Of a DNA stretch of 64,000 nucleotides, positions 43,742 through 52,073 are shown in pieces. Position 1 is the first letter of the stretch. Each line of letters starts with the position of its first letter. The translations under genes were made by a program, and so were the position numbers. A model generated the notes under the pieces. That model did not search any database. It was not told where the DNA came from and saw only the letters and a program-made list of their open reading frames with translations. Source of the DNA: Candidatus Omnitrophota bacterium (GTDB lineage Bacteria; Hinthialibacterota; Hinthialibacteria; OLB16); the NCBI GenBank assembly GCA_020632575.1, contig JACKFH010000004.1:186001-250000 (forward strand), read 5' to 3'.

Positions 43742-45175
43742 ATGGAAATTCCGCATATCCCCGTGCTCCGGTTCGGGAAAACCTACGAGAGCCTCGACAC
43801 CCTCGAGGTGAAAAGCGCCCGAAATGGCGAGACCCTGGCGAAAATCAGCCAAGCCAACACCGGCCTGGTACGCCGTGACTTGAGGAAAATCGACAAGGCG
43901 CGGGATGTCCTTCGCAAGGTTCCGATGCAAAAGATGATGGACATCTGCAAGAAGGCGGGCGACCTCTTCATGACCGGCGATCTCCCGCTCGGTCTCGAGG
44001 GCGAAAAACAGTCCGCCGACTCCTATGTTGAGGTCCTCTCCGCGACCAGCGGTCTTCCTCATACTCTTGTCCGGAAGAACATGGCCAAGGTGAATGAGGT
44101 GTTCACCGAAATGCCGCGCATCCTCAAGGGTCTGACCCGTGGCCTCGACCTGACCATCCTCGATAGCGGTCTTGGTGAGCAGGATGGAGTTCCAGTCAGC
44201 TATTACCCGACCACCCACTCGCTTGGGGTTGTCCTTCCCAGTAACTCGCCGGGAGTCAACTCGATCTGGATGCCCTCGGTTGCGCTCAAAGTTCCGGTTG
44301 TTCTTAAGCCGGGAAGGGAAGAACCCTGGACCCCATTCCGTGTTATTCAAGCCTTCATCGCCGCTGGCTGTCCCGCCGAGGCTTTTGGCTTCTACCCGAC
44401 CGACCATGAGGGCGCCGCCAGCATCATGAGCAGTTGCGGCAAGGCGATCATCTTCGGCGACGAAAAGACCACCGCCAAATACGCCGACAACCCGAACATC
44501 CAGATCCACGGTCCCGGCTGGAGCAAGGTGCTCATCGGCGAGGACAAGATCGAGAACTGGGAGAATTACCTCGATGTTCTCGTTGACTCGGTGGTCCTCA
44601 ATGGAGGACGCTCCTGCATTAACGCCTCCGCCATTGTGGTCCCCTCGAATGGAAGAGAAATCGCCGAGGCCCTCGCGAAGAAAATGGCGGCGGTCGAACC
44701 CCGCGCTCATGACGCTCCCGATGCCGTCCTCTCCGCCTTCGCCAACCGTCAGTTCGCCGAGTTCATTGACGACGCAGTCGACACCGATTTGAAAACCCCC
44801 GGCGCCGAGGACCTCACCGCGAAAAACCGTGAGGGAGGCCGCAAGGTCGAACTCGATGGTTCGGTTTTTCTCCGTCCGACATTGGTCCACTGCGAGTCGA
44901 TTGATCATCCCCTCGCCAACCGGGAGTTCCTCTTCCCCTACTGCAGTGTGGTCGAGGTCCCGCAGAAAGAGATGCTTGAAAAAATCGGCCCCTCATTGGT
45001 GGTGACCGCCATCACCGAGGACCCGGCCTTCATCGACGATTTACTCAATTGCCCGCTCATCGAGCGACTGAACCTGGGGCCGCTTCCCACTTCGAAAGTG
45101 GAATGGGATCAACCGCACGAGGGGAACCTTTTCGAGTTCCTTTATCACAGACGGTCGATCCAACGGGCGGTTTAA
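43742..45175 (+). CDS. Aldehyde dehydrogenase superfamily protein
   Basis: 477 aa, NAD(P)-dependent ALDH fold. The catalytic cysteine is in VLNGGRSCINASAIVV (about residue 290). The cofactor region shows VVLPSNSPGVNSIWMPSVAL and VVLKPGREEPWTP, the ALDH equivalents of the PWNxP and KP segments. The usual ELGG glutamate motif is not clearly recognised, and the N-terminal third is atypical. That points to an acylating or otherwise divergent ALDH rather than a standard class. It lies directly upstream of an iron-type alcohol dehydrogenase with the same orientation, so the pair probably acts on one alcohol/aldehyde substrate. The substrate is unknown. Confidence 0.85.
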   Translation: MEIPHIPVLRFGKTYESLDTLEVKSARNGETLAKISQANTGLVRRDLRKIDKARDVLRKVPMQKMMDICKKAGDLFMTGDLPLGLEGEKQSADSYVEVLSATSGLPHTLVRKNMAKVNEVFTEMPRILKGLTRGLDLTILDSGLGEQDGVPVSYYPTTHSLGVVLPSNSPGVNSIWMPSVALKVPVVLKPGREEPWTPFRVIQAFIAAGCPAEAFGFYPTDHEGAASIMSSCGKAIIFGDEKTTAKYADNPNIQIHGPGWSKVLIGEDKIENWENYLDVLVDSVVLNGGRSCINASAIVVPSNGREIAEALAKKMAAVEPRAHDAPDAVLSAFANRQFAEFIDDAVDTDLKTPGAEDLTAKNREGGRKVELDGSVFLRPTLVHCESIDHPLANREFLFPYCSVVEVPQKEMLEKIGPSLVVTAITEDPAFIDDLLNCPLIERLNLGPLPTSKVEWDQPHEGNLFEFLYHRRSIQRAV

Positions 45176-45262
45176 CCCCCTCGCCCCCTCCCCGCATGGC
45201 GGGGTGGGGGGATGGTTGGCTCCCCCTCTCCACAAGGTGGGGTGGGGGTTAGGGGGGAGGGG
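45176..45262 (+). repeat. GC-rich repeat with G-quadruplex motif, family G, copy 2
   Basis: A CCCC-rich half is followed by two GGGG-rich hairpin halves. Positions 45239-45262 read GGGG-T-GGGGG-TTA-GGGGGG-A-GGGG. This strand is the coding strand of the downstream gene, and the motif ends five bases before its AAAGGAG (45267-45273). It lies between the ALDH stop and the alcohol dehydrogenase start, and aligns with copy 1 (42043-42085) at the TTAGGGGG core. Confidence 0.75.
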
Positions 45263-45278
45263 TTCTAAAGGAGACTTT

Positions 45279-46451
45279 ATGTCCTGCAACACAACGCCAT
45301 TCGATTACCGACCGATGACCCGGGTGGTCTATGGCCCCAACGCGATCGAACGGATCGGATCGCTCACCGCCGAGCTTCGAGCCGGGAAAGTCCTTGTGGT
45401 CACCGATCCGGGGATCGTGAAAGCCGGTCATTTGGATCGTGTTCGCGAGTCTCTCGAAGCCTCCACGCTCGAGGTCTTTGTGTTTCAGGATGTGGTCGAG
45501 AACCCGACCACCAAGGAAGTCTATGAGTGCGCGGAGTTCGCGCGTGAAAAGAAGATCGACACCCTGGTCGGCCTCGGTGGCGGCAGTAGTTTGGACACCG
45601 CTCGTGGCGCCAATTTCATCCTGACGAATGGCGGCGAGATGAAGGATTACTGGGGTTACGGCAAAGCGATGCAACCTCTGATCCCGATGGTGGCTGTGCC
45701 CACGACTGCCGGTACAGGCAGCGAGTGCCAATCCTTCGCCCTGATCGCCGACGCGGAGACCCACCAGAAGATGGCCTGCGGCGATCCGAAAGCCGCCGCC
45801 CATGTCGCCCTTCTCGATCCGACACTGACCCTGACTCAACCGCGCGAAGTCACCGCCCACACCGGCATCGATGCGATCACCCACGCAATCGAAACCGCGG
45901 TCACCAAAAAGAAGAATGGCATCTCCACAGTTTACTCTCGTCGCGCCTTTCAACTGACCATCGCCAATTACCCAAAGGTGCTTCAAGATTCAAAAGACCT
46001 GGAAGCCCGAGGAGCGATGCTGCAAGGCGCCTCCTTCGCCGGTCTTGCGATCGAGAACAGCATGATCGGCGCCGCCCACTCGGCGGCCAATCCCTTGTTC
46101 GCTCATCACAACGTTGTCCATGGCGAGGGAGTCGGTCTGATGCTGCCCGCCGTCATCCGGTTTAACGGCCGCGATGAGGAGGCCGCTGGAATCTATCGAG
46201 AACTCGCCTTGATGGCTGGTCTGGTAACCCCTGATGACGCTCCGGAGGTGGCGGTCGAGGCCTTGGCCAGTCAGATTGAGGATTACTTGCGACTCGCCGA
46301 TCTGCCCACCCGGTTGTCGGACTATGACATTCCGGAGGAGGAGATCGACGCCCTGGCCGAGGAGGCCGCGAAACAATGGACCGCTCAGTTCAACCCGCGC
46401 GAGGTCCGAAAGGAGGACTTCGGTCATCTCTACCGCTCAGTTTATGCCTAA
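45279..46451 (+). CDS. Iron-containing alcohol dehydrogenase (group III)
   Basis: 390 aa from ATG 45279, which follows a perfect AAAGGAG. The nucleotide-binding region has VGLGGGSSLDTA and AVPTTAGTGSECQ. Metal ligands are in HTGIDAITHAIE, GAAHSAANPLFAHHNVVHGE and downstream. These are the classical motifs of Fe-ADH. It probably oxidises or reduces an alcohol in tandem with the preceding ALDH. The G-quadruplex motif just upstream of the ribosome-binding site may influence its expression, which is inference. Confidence 0.93.
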   Translation: MSCNTTPFDYRPMTRVVYGPNAIERIGSLTAELRAGKVLVVTDPGIVKAGHLDRVRESLEASTLEVFVFQDVVENPTTKEVYECAEFAREKKIDTLVGLGGGSSLDTARGANFILTNGGEMKDYWGYGKAMQPLIPMVAVPTTAGTGSECQSFALIADAETHQKMACGDPKAAAHVALLDPTLTLTQPREVTAHTGIDAITHAIETAVTKKKNGISTVYSRRAFQLTIANYPKVLQDSKDLEARGAMLQGASFAGLAIENSMIGAAHSAANPLFAHHNVVHGEGVGLMLPAVIRFNGRDEEAAGIYRELALMAGLVTPDDAPEVAVEALASQIEDYLRLADLPTRLSDYDIPEEEIDALAEEAAKQWTAQFNPREVRKEDFGHLYRSVYA

Positions 46452-46489
46452 GCGATCGAATCTCTTCCCGTTGGCGTTTCTCCCGCGCT

Positions 46490-46639
46490 GGTTCGAGAAT
46501 CCTTTCTCGAACCCACTTCCGCAGGAATCCTTTCCTGCTGTTGGGCGCCGTAATGTCGAGGGGAACGATCCAATTTCTCGACCCTACCCGGAGGAAGGGA
46601 TTCCTCCTCAAGTTGCGCCGAGAAAGGATTCACGGCGCA
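46490..46639. repeat. Cluster 2 of constant-loop hairpins (family D)
   Basis: Five stem-loops. GGTTCGAG/CTCGAACC (46490-46513) encloses AATCCTTT. GCAGG/CCTGC (46521-46538) encloses AATCCTTT. GGAGG/CCTCC (46590-46607) encloses AAGGGATT. TGCGCCG/CGGCGCA (46614-46639) encloses AAAGGATT, extended by one G-C pair and one mismatch. A stem GTCGAG/CTCGAC at 46555-46582 has a larger loop. Hairpin 2 repeats one of cluster 1 exactly; the others have different arms. The last hairpin ends three bases before the ATG of the downstream gene. Confidence 0.8.
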
Positions 46640-46641
46640 GG

Positions 46642-47760
46642 ATGGTCCTTGCTCCACTCATTCTTTTATTCGTCGTCACTCCCGATTCTGCCCTCGCCGA
46701 GGACTGGACGATGTTCCGCAATGATCGGCAGCTTCGCGGTATCGCCACCGGGACTCTGCCCGCAGAGCCCGAACTCCTCTGGAAGTTCGACACCGGAGGT
46801 CCTGTCCGTTCCACCGCCGCCATTGTCGGCGACCGGGTGTTTATCGGATCCAACGATGGCTTCCTCTACGCGCTCGACAAAGCGACTGGGAAAGAGATCT
46901 GGAAATTCGAAACCGAGGACTCGATCGAGGCCGCGCCCCTGTATCGCAATGGAACCCTCTATTTCGGTTCCGCCGATTCCTTCTTCTACGCAGTCGACGC
47001 CGAAACCGGGAAGGAGAAATGGAAATACGAAACCTGGGACAAAATCCTCGGCGCGGCCAATTGGATCAGCTCGCCCACCGGCGAGGATTGGATCGTGATG
47101 GGCTCCTATGACTCCACCCTCCACTGCATCGATTCCGGGACCGGCAAAGCGGTCTGGACCTACGAAACGCAGAACTACATCAACGGCTCCCCCGCGATCG
47201 ATGACCACCACATCGTGGTCGGCGGCTGCGATGCCTTCGTTCATATCGTTTCCGCCACCGATGGCCATAAGATCGGAGAGGTCGATGTGGGGAATTACAT
47301 CGCCGCCTCGGTCTGCCTCGATAAGGGGATGGCCTACATCGGCCACTACGGCAATCAGGTCGAGTGCATAGATCTCAAAAAGCAGGAAATTGTCTGGTCC
47401 TACAAGGACCGATCCTTCCCCTTCTTCTCCTCCGCCACCCTCACCGATGACTGGGTGATCCTGGGCGGACGAGACAAACGCCTCCACTGTATCGACCGAA
47501 AGACGGGAGAAGGCGTGTGGCAATTCCGAACCCGCGGGCGCATCGACAGTTCTCCCGTTCACTGCGGGGACAAGGTGGTGGTGGGTTCGGATGATGGCCG
47601 AATCTACTTGATCAACCTCGAGGATGGCAAAGAGATCTGGTCCTATGAAATCGGCAAAGAAGTGATCAGTTCCCCCGCTGTCGCCGATGGCATGTTCATC
47701 ATCGGATCGGAGGACAAATCGGTCTATGCCTTCGGTTCGAAGGCCGAGAAGAGCGAATGA
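46642..47760 (+). CDS. Secreted PQQ-like beta-propeller (BamB-like) protein
   Basis: 372 aa from ATG 46642. A signal peptide (MVLAPLILLFVVTPDSALA) is followed by at least seven PQQ-type repeats of about 40 residues. Examples are YALDKATGKEIWKFET, YAVDAETGKEKWKYET and YLINLEDGKEIWSYEI. These predict an eight-bladed propeller used for protein interaction or cofactor-free sensing. No enzymatic residues were identified. The start is unusual: the only ribosome-binding-like AAAGGA (46623-46628) lies in the loop of the last family D hairpin, 13 bases upstream. A longer upstream frame would run through the repeat and is rejected. Confidence 0.85.
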   Translation: MVLAPLILLFVVTPDSALAEDWTMFRNDRQLRGIATGTLPAEPELLWKFDTGGPVRSTAAIVGDRVFIGSNDGFLYALDKATGKEIWKFETEDSIEAAPLYRNGTLYFGSADSFFYAVDAETGKEKWKYETWDKILGAANWISSPTGEDWIVMGSYDSTLHCIDSGTGKAVWTYETQNYINGSPAIDDHHIVVGGCDAFVHIVSATDGHKIGEVDVGNYIAASVCLDKGMAYIGHYGNQVECIDLKKQEIVWSYKDRSFPFFSSATLTDDWVILGGRDKRLHCIDRKTGEGVWQFRTRGRIDSSPVHCGDKVVVGSDDGRIYLINLEDGKEIWSYEIGKEVISSPAVADGMFIIGSEDKSVYAFGSKAEKSE

Positions 47761-47811
47761 TGGGAGAGGTCGATTCGACGAATCCCGCCCATTCGTTATA
47801 ATGAATTCTAA

Positions 47812-47944
47812 ATCGGTGCTGGTCCCGGAACTGCGATTCCGGGACCGAGTTTGACGGGAGTTGTACTCCCCCAGGAACCGGCCACAGGAGTACAACTCCT
47901 GACAAACCGCGCACCGGAGTAATAACTCCGGCGCGAGCACCGAT
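47812..47944. repeat. Multi-hairpin repeat, family C, copy 2
   Basis: Perfect 9-bp outer arms ATCGGTGCT (47812-47820) and AGCACCGAT (47936-47944). Inside lie GGTCCCGGAA/TTCCGGGACC (47821-47846), GGGAG TTGTA CTCCC (47856-47870), AGGAG TACAA CTCCT (47886-47900) and CCGGAG TAATAA CTCCGG (47914-47931). Stem changes against copy 1 (35137-35288) are compensatory, while the TTGTA loop is kept or inverted. Confidence 0.8.
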
Positions 47945-47977
47945 GAAGACGAGCTAAACCGACAAAGGTTAACGAAT

Positions 47978-49315
47978 ATGACCACAGAAACCGTAGCCAC
48001 CACACCGACACCCCAACAGAAGGAGACCAAAGGAGGCGGGTATTTTGTCTCCAACTACCCTCCCTTCAACTTCTGGTCGAAGGATAAGGTCTCGGCCATT
48101 CATTCCGCCATGGATAGCCCGGGGGATCCCGGAACGCCGCTTGGTCTGTATCTCCACATCCCCTTTTGCCGGAAGCGCTGCCACTTCTGCTACTACAAGG
48201 TCTACACGGACAAGAACAGTTCGGAGATCCGCAACTATATCGATGGCATGACCCACGAGATGGAGATGTACGCCGGAAAGAAAGTCCTTGAAGACAGACA
48301 TCTCCAATATGTCTACTTCGGCGGCGGCACCCCCTCGTTTCTCTCTCCGCACCAGTTGACCAATTTAGTGGCCACCCTCAAGAACACCCTCCACTGGGAC
48401 CAGGTGGAGGAGGTCACCTTCGAATGCGAACCCGGCACCCTGACCGAGGCGAAATTGGAGGCGATCCGTGAGATCGGAGTGACTCGCCTCAGCCTTGGCA
48501 TCGAGAATTACGACGATCATATCCTGGAGATCAATGGTCGCGCGCACCGATCGCCAGAGATCCGTCGCGCCTATGACTTCGCCCGCTCCATCGGGTTCCC
48601 GCAGATCAACATTGACCTAATCGCCGGTATGATTGGCGAGACCGACGAGAACTGGACGGACTGTGTCCAACGCACCCTCGACCTTGAGCCTGACAGCATC
48701 ACCATCTACCAGATGGAAATCCCCTTCAACACCACCATTTACAAAGAGATGAAAGAGAAGGGACAAACCACCGCTCCGGTCGCCGATTGGGAGACCAAAC
48801 GCCGATGGGTGGATGAGGCCTTTTCGGCGCTGGAGGAACGGGGGTACTCCATCTCGAGCGCCTACACAGCGGTCAAGAATCCGGAAACCACTCAGTTTGT
48901 TTACCGAGACAGCCTCTGGTCTGGGGCCGACATGCTTGCCCTCGGCGTCTCTTCCTTCGGCCAGTTCAAGGGAGTCCACTACCAGAACGAAAAAGACGAT
49001 GGCCCCTATTTGGGAAGAGTCCACAATGACGAACTCCCGATCAATCGCGCCCATCCCATGACCGACGAAGAGCGATTGGTGCGCGAGGTCATCCTGAATT
49101 TCAAGAAGGGATGGCTCGATCGAGGTTACTTCCAAAAGAAATTCAACGTTGATATTTATGACCGTTTCAAAGAAAACTTTGCCGAGATCCAAAAAGAAGG
49201 CTACCTCACATTGAACGAGGACAAAGCGGTCCTGAACCGCGAGGGCCTCCTGCGAGTGGACACTTTTCTCCACTCCTTCTTCTTACCCGAACACAAACCG
49301 ACTGCGACGAAATGA
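47978..49315 (+). CDS. Radical SAM enzyme of the coproporphyrinogen oxidase-like (HemN/HemW) family
   Basis: 445 aa. LYLHIPFCRKRCHFCYYKVY holds the CxxxCxxC cluster motif. YFGGGTPSFLSPHQL is the next HemN-family signature, and FECEPGTLTEAKLE with RLSLGIENYDD completes the TIM-barrel core. The C-terminal domain resembles HemW/HemN. A 45-residue N-terminal extension is atypical. True HemW heme chaperones, HemN oxidases and natural-product radical SAM methyltransferases or cyclopropanases share this architecture. The neighbouring halogenase-like flavoprotein, thioesterase and CoA ligase favour a metabolite role over heme, but this is inference. hemH is far away at 61.6 kb. Confidence 0.85.
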   Translation: MTTETVATTPTPQQKETKGGGYFVSNYPPFNFWSKDKVSAIHSAMDSPGDPGTPLGLYLHIPFCRKRCHFCYYKVYTDKNSSEIRNYIDGMTHEMEMYAGKKVLEDRHLQYVYFGGGTPSFLSPHQLTNLVATLKNTLHWDQVEEVTFECEPGTLTEAKLEAIREIGVTRLSLGIENYDDHILEINGRAHRSPEIRRAYDFARSIGFPQINIDLIAGMIGETDENWTDCVQRTLDLEPDSITIYQMEIPFNTTIYKEMKEKGQTTAPVADWETKRRWVDEAFSALEERGYSISSAYTAVKNPETTQFVYRDSLWSGADMLALGVSSFGQFKGVHYQNEKDDGPYLGRVHNDELPINRAHPMTDEERLVREVILNFKKGWLDRGYFQKKFNVDIYDRFKENFAEIQKEGYLTLNEDKAVLNREGLLRVDTFLHSFFLPEHKPTATK

Positions 49316-49369
49316 ACGAAATGAAGGAGAATGCAAGGGCCATACGGAGAAGAGGTTTGATAGGATCTC

Positions 49370-49424
49370 AGTCTGTTTCAACAGACTTCGATTTGCGTAG
49401 CGACGCGGTTTGAACCCGTCGCGG
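49370..49424 (+). repeat. REP-like two-hairpin repeat, family B, copy 1
   Basis: AGTCTGTT TC AACAGACT (49370-49387) is a perfect hairpin. After a 10-nt linker GTAG (49397-49400) leads into GCGACG..GGTT TG AACC..CGTCGC (49400-49422). GTAG at the foot of an imperfect palindrome is the hallmark of REP sequences recognised by RAYT transposases. Two more copies, in opposite orientation, lie inside 55461-55630. No transposase gene is in the window. Confidence 0.75.
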
Positions 49425-49465
49425 TCTTCCTCGATTCCGGAAACCCTGAAGCAGGAACGACGACC

Positions 49466-50725
49466 ATGATTCAACCCACCCAATACGACGCTGTCATCAT
49501 CGGTGGTGGTCCCGCGGGATCGACCGTAGGAGCCTTGCTCGCCGAAATGGGACACTGTGTGGCCATCCTCGAAAAAGAAAAGTTTCCTCGCTATCACATC
49601 GGCGAGTCGCTGATCCCTTTCTGCTACTTCACTCTTGATCGACTTGGCCTGGTCGATAAATTGAACGCCTCCTCGTTCGTCAAAAAGTACAGTGTCCAAT
49701 TCGTCTCCCCCGATGGCAAACTCTCCGCCCCCTTTTATTTTTCGAAACACATGGATCATCCCTGCAGTCAGAGCTGGCAGGTGGTCCGCGACGAATTCGA
49801 CCAAATGCTCCTCGATAACGCACGGGAGAAAAAGGCTCAGGTTCTGATGGAAACACAGGCCATCTCCTTCATCGAGGACGGGGAACGTATCGCCGGTGTC
49901 ATCGCGAGAGGCCCCGACGGTGCGGAGCGACCCCTCCATGCGAAGATGGTGGTCGATTGTTCGGGGCGCGACATCTTTTCGATCCGGAAATACAACTGGC
50001 GGGTGCAGGATCCCTCCCTCAACAAGATGGCGGTCTGGACCTACTACGAGGGGGCCAAGCGTGACGAGGGCATCGACGAGGGAACCACGACGGTCGCTTA
50101 CATCCCGCAGAAAGGGTGGTTTTGGTATATCCCTCTCCCCGAGAACATGGTCAGCGTGGGAATCGTCGCAGAACCATCCTACCTCTACCGCGATGGTCGA
50201 GACCCCAAGAAGATGTTTGAGCGGGAGATCGCAAACAATCCCTGGGTCGCCGAGTACCTTGCCCCAGGGAAGCAAGTCGGCGAGTACAAGATTACCAGCG
50301 ATTACTCCTATCGTTCGAAATACTCCGCGCGGGATGGGTTGGTCCTGTGCGGCGACGCCTTCTCCTTCCTCGATCCGGTCTTCTCCTCCGGCGTTTTCCT
50401 GGCCCTGAAGAGCGGAGAGCTCGCGGCGGACGCAATCCACAATTCCCTCGAACAAAACGACACTCGAGCCGAACAATTCGAGGACTACAGCGAAAAGTTC
50501 CGATCGGGAATCGAGGCGATGCGGAAGTTGGTTTATGCCTTCTATGCCGAGGATTTCAGTTTCAAAGATGTCCTGATGAAATACCCGCATCACCGAGCCG
50601 ATCTGACCGACTGCCTGATCGGGAATGTCGACAAAGATTTTGGGGCCCTTTTCGAAGCGGTTTCCGAATTCGCGGAGGTCCCCACCCCGCTCCCGCATGG
50701 CCGACCCCTGGTTGCGGTTTCATGA
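49466..50725 (+). CDS. FAD-dependent oxidoreductase of the flavin-dependent halogenase-like family
   Basis: 419 aa. VIIGGGPAGSTVGALLAEMG is the FAD Rossmann motif, and FPRYHIGESLIPFC is the signature of the CmlS/PltA-type halogenase family. GWFWYIPLP matches the WxWxIP motif used to separate FADH2-dependent halogenases from monooxygenases. CGDAFSFLDPVFSSGVFLAL is the second FAD contact. Many proteins with these motifs still act as hydroxylases or reductases, such as geranylgeranyl reductase-like enzymes, so halogenation is not proved. No flavin reductase is adjacent. The stop overlaps the next gene's ATG (ATGA), so it is coupled to a glycosyltransferase. Confidence 0.85.
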   Translation: MIQPTQYDAVIIGGGPAGSTVGALLAEMGHCVAILEKEKFPRYHIGESLIPFCYFTLDRLGLVDKLNASSFVKKYSVQFVSPDGKLSAPFYFSKHMDHPCSQSWQVVRDEFDQMLLDNAREKKAQVLMETQAISFIEDGERIAGVIARGPDGAERPLHAKMVVDCSGRDIFSIRKYNWRVQDPSLNKMAVWTYYEGAKRDEGIDEGTTTVAYIPQKGWFWYIPLPENMVSVGIVAEPSYLYRDGRDPKKMFEREIANNPWVAEYLAPGKQVGEYKITSDYSYRSKYSARDGLVLCGDAFSFLDPVFSSGVFLALKSGELAADAIHNSLEQNDTRAEQFEDYSEKFRSGIEAMRKLVYAFYAEDFSFKDVLMKYPHHRADLTDCLIGNVDKDFGALFEAVSEFAEVPTPLPHGRPLVAVS

Positions 50726-52044
50726 GGGTGGTCCAACTCACCCCAGGCACCGGTAATTTTTATTGTGGCGCCTGTGTGCGCGACAACGCCCTCGCGCACG
50801 AACTGAACGCCTTGGGCTGCGAAACCCTGACCGTGCCTCTTTATCTCCCGATGGTCACCGACGAACCCGCAGATGATGGCATGCAACCCATTCTCTTCGG
50901 CGGTCTCAATGTCTATCTCCAAGAAAAAATCGCGCTCTTTCGTCACACGCCCCGCTGGCTCGATAAACTTTTCGACAACCCAAAACTCCTACGCAAACTG
51001 AGCGACCGCGCCGGTATGACCAGCGCGAAGGAACTGGGCGAGATGACGCTCTCTTCCCTCAAAGGCATGGATGGCAAGCAAGCCAAAGAGATCCGCCACT
51101 TGGTCGATTGGCTCAAAGAGTACGGTCACCCCGACATCGTTCTCCTCTCGAACTGCCTTCTCTCCGGACTCGCAAAACAGATCAAAGCCGAACTGGGTGT
51201 CCCCGTGCTGAACACACTTCAGGGCGAAGATGGTTATCTCGACTCCCTTGGGGATCCTTATTCAGATCAGTGCTGGTCGGCGCTGAGACACGTGGCTAAT
51301 GATGTTGACCTCTTCATCGCGGTCAGTCCCTATTACGGTGAAACCATGAAGAGCCGAATGTCACTCCCGGATCATAAAGTGGTCGCTGTTTACAACGGCA
51401 TCAAACTCGATGGCTATGGACCCAGCCACCGTCCGGACAATCCTCCCGTTCTTGGTTACTTCGCACGTCTCTACCCCGCGAAAGGGCTTGACCAACTTGT
51501 TGACACTTTTATTCGTCTCAAAGAAAGAAAATCGATTCCCGGCCTAAAACTTAAAGCAGGAGGCACCGCCACCCCCTCCGACGAGAAATTTATCCGAGAA
51601 CAGAAAATGAAATTGGACGCGGCCGGCTTTCTGCAGGATGCCGAATTCGTGGAAAACTTGAGCCACGAAGACAAAATAGAATTCCTGAAATCGTTAACCG
51701 TTTTGTCCGTTCCGACTGCCTACGCTGAATCGTTTGGTCTTTATGTGGTCGAGGCGTTAGCTTCTGGGGTTCCAGTGGTTCAACCCGCCGAGGGAGCGTT
51801 TCCCGACCTCATCAAAGAGACTGGCGGCGGTCTCCTCTTCAAACCGAGGGATACCGAGGACCACGCGGACACCCTGGAAAAACTCCTTTTGGATGTCACA
51901 CTAGCTCAGGAAATGGGAGAGCGAGGCCGACTCGAGGTCAACGAAAAATTCACGGTCCGAAAGATGGCCGAGGGCATGATCGAAGTTTTTGAGCGGGTAT
52001 CGGCCCCGGGAGATTATTCGATCCAAGCTGCGGCGGGGGTTTGA
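50722..52044 (+). CDS. Glycosyltransferase family 4-like protein
   Basis: 440 aa from ATG 50722, overlapping the flavoprotein stop. The N-terminus has the GT-B opening MRVVQLTPGTGNFYCGACVRDNALAHEL. Residues about 230-400 carry the GT4 acceptor/donor domain with LGYFARLYPAKGLDQLVD and the E-x7-E motif AYAESFGLYVVEALASGVPVVQP. Donor is probably a nucleotide sugar. Residues 75-150 are an atypical insertion of helices (KELGEMTLSSLKGMDGKQ). Coupling to a halogenase-like oxidase suggests that it glycosylates the oxidised product or a lipid carrier, which is inference. Confidence 0.88.
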   Translation: MRVVQLTPGTGNFYCGACVRDNALAHELNALGCETLTVPLYLPMVTDEPADDGMQPILFGGLNVYLQEKIALFRHTPRWLDKLFDNPKLLRKLSDRAGMTSAKELGEMTLSSLKGMDGKQAKEIRHLVDWLKEYGHPDIVLLSNCLLSGLAKQIKAELGVPVLNTLQGEDGYLDSLGDPYSDQCWSALRHVANDVDLFIAVSPYYGETMKSRMSLPDHKVVAVYNGIKLDGYGPSHRPDNPPVLGYFARLYPAKGLDQLVDTFIRLKERKSIPGLKLKAGGTATPSDEKFIREQKMKLDAAGFLQDAEFVENLSHEDKIEFLKSLTVLSVPTAYAESFGLYVVEALASGVPVVQPAEGAFPDLIKETGGGLLFKPRDTEDHADTLEKLLLDVTLAQEMGERGRLEVNEKFTVRKMAEGMIEVFERVSAPGDYSIQAAAGV

Positions 52045-52073
52045 TTTTTGTCCTCTCCACACATTTTCATTGG

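Noticed and set aside
46490..46513. tRNA T-arm (GGTTCGA motif)
   Set aside because: It is part of a self-complementary hairpin with loop AATCCTTT; no cloverleaf could be built around it.
46234..46641. N-terminal extension of the propeller protein through the alcohol dehydrogenase end and hairpin cluster
   Set aside because: Translates repeats and another gene's coding region; the signal peptide at 46642 gives a natural start.
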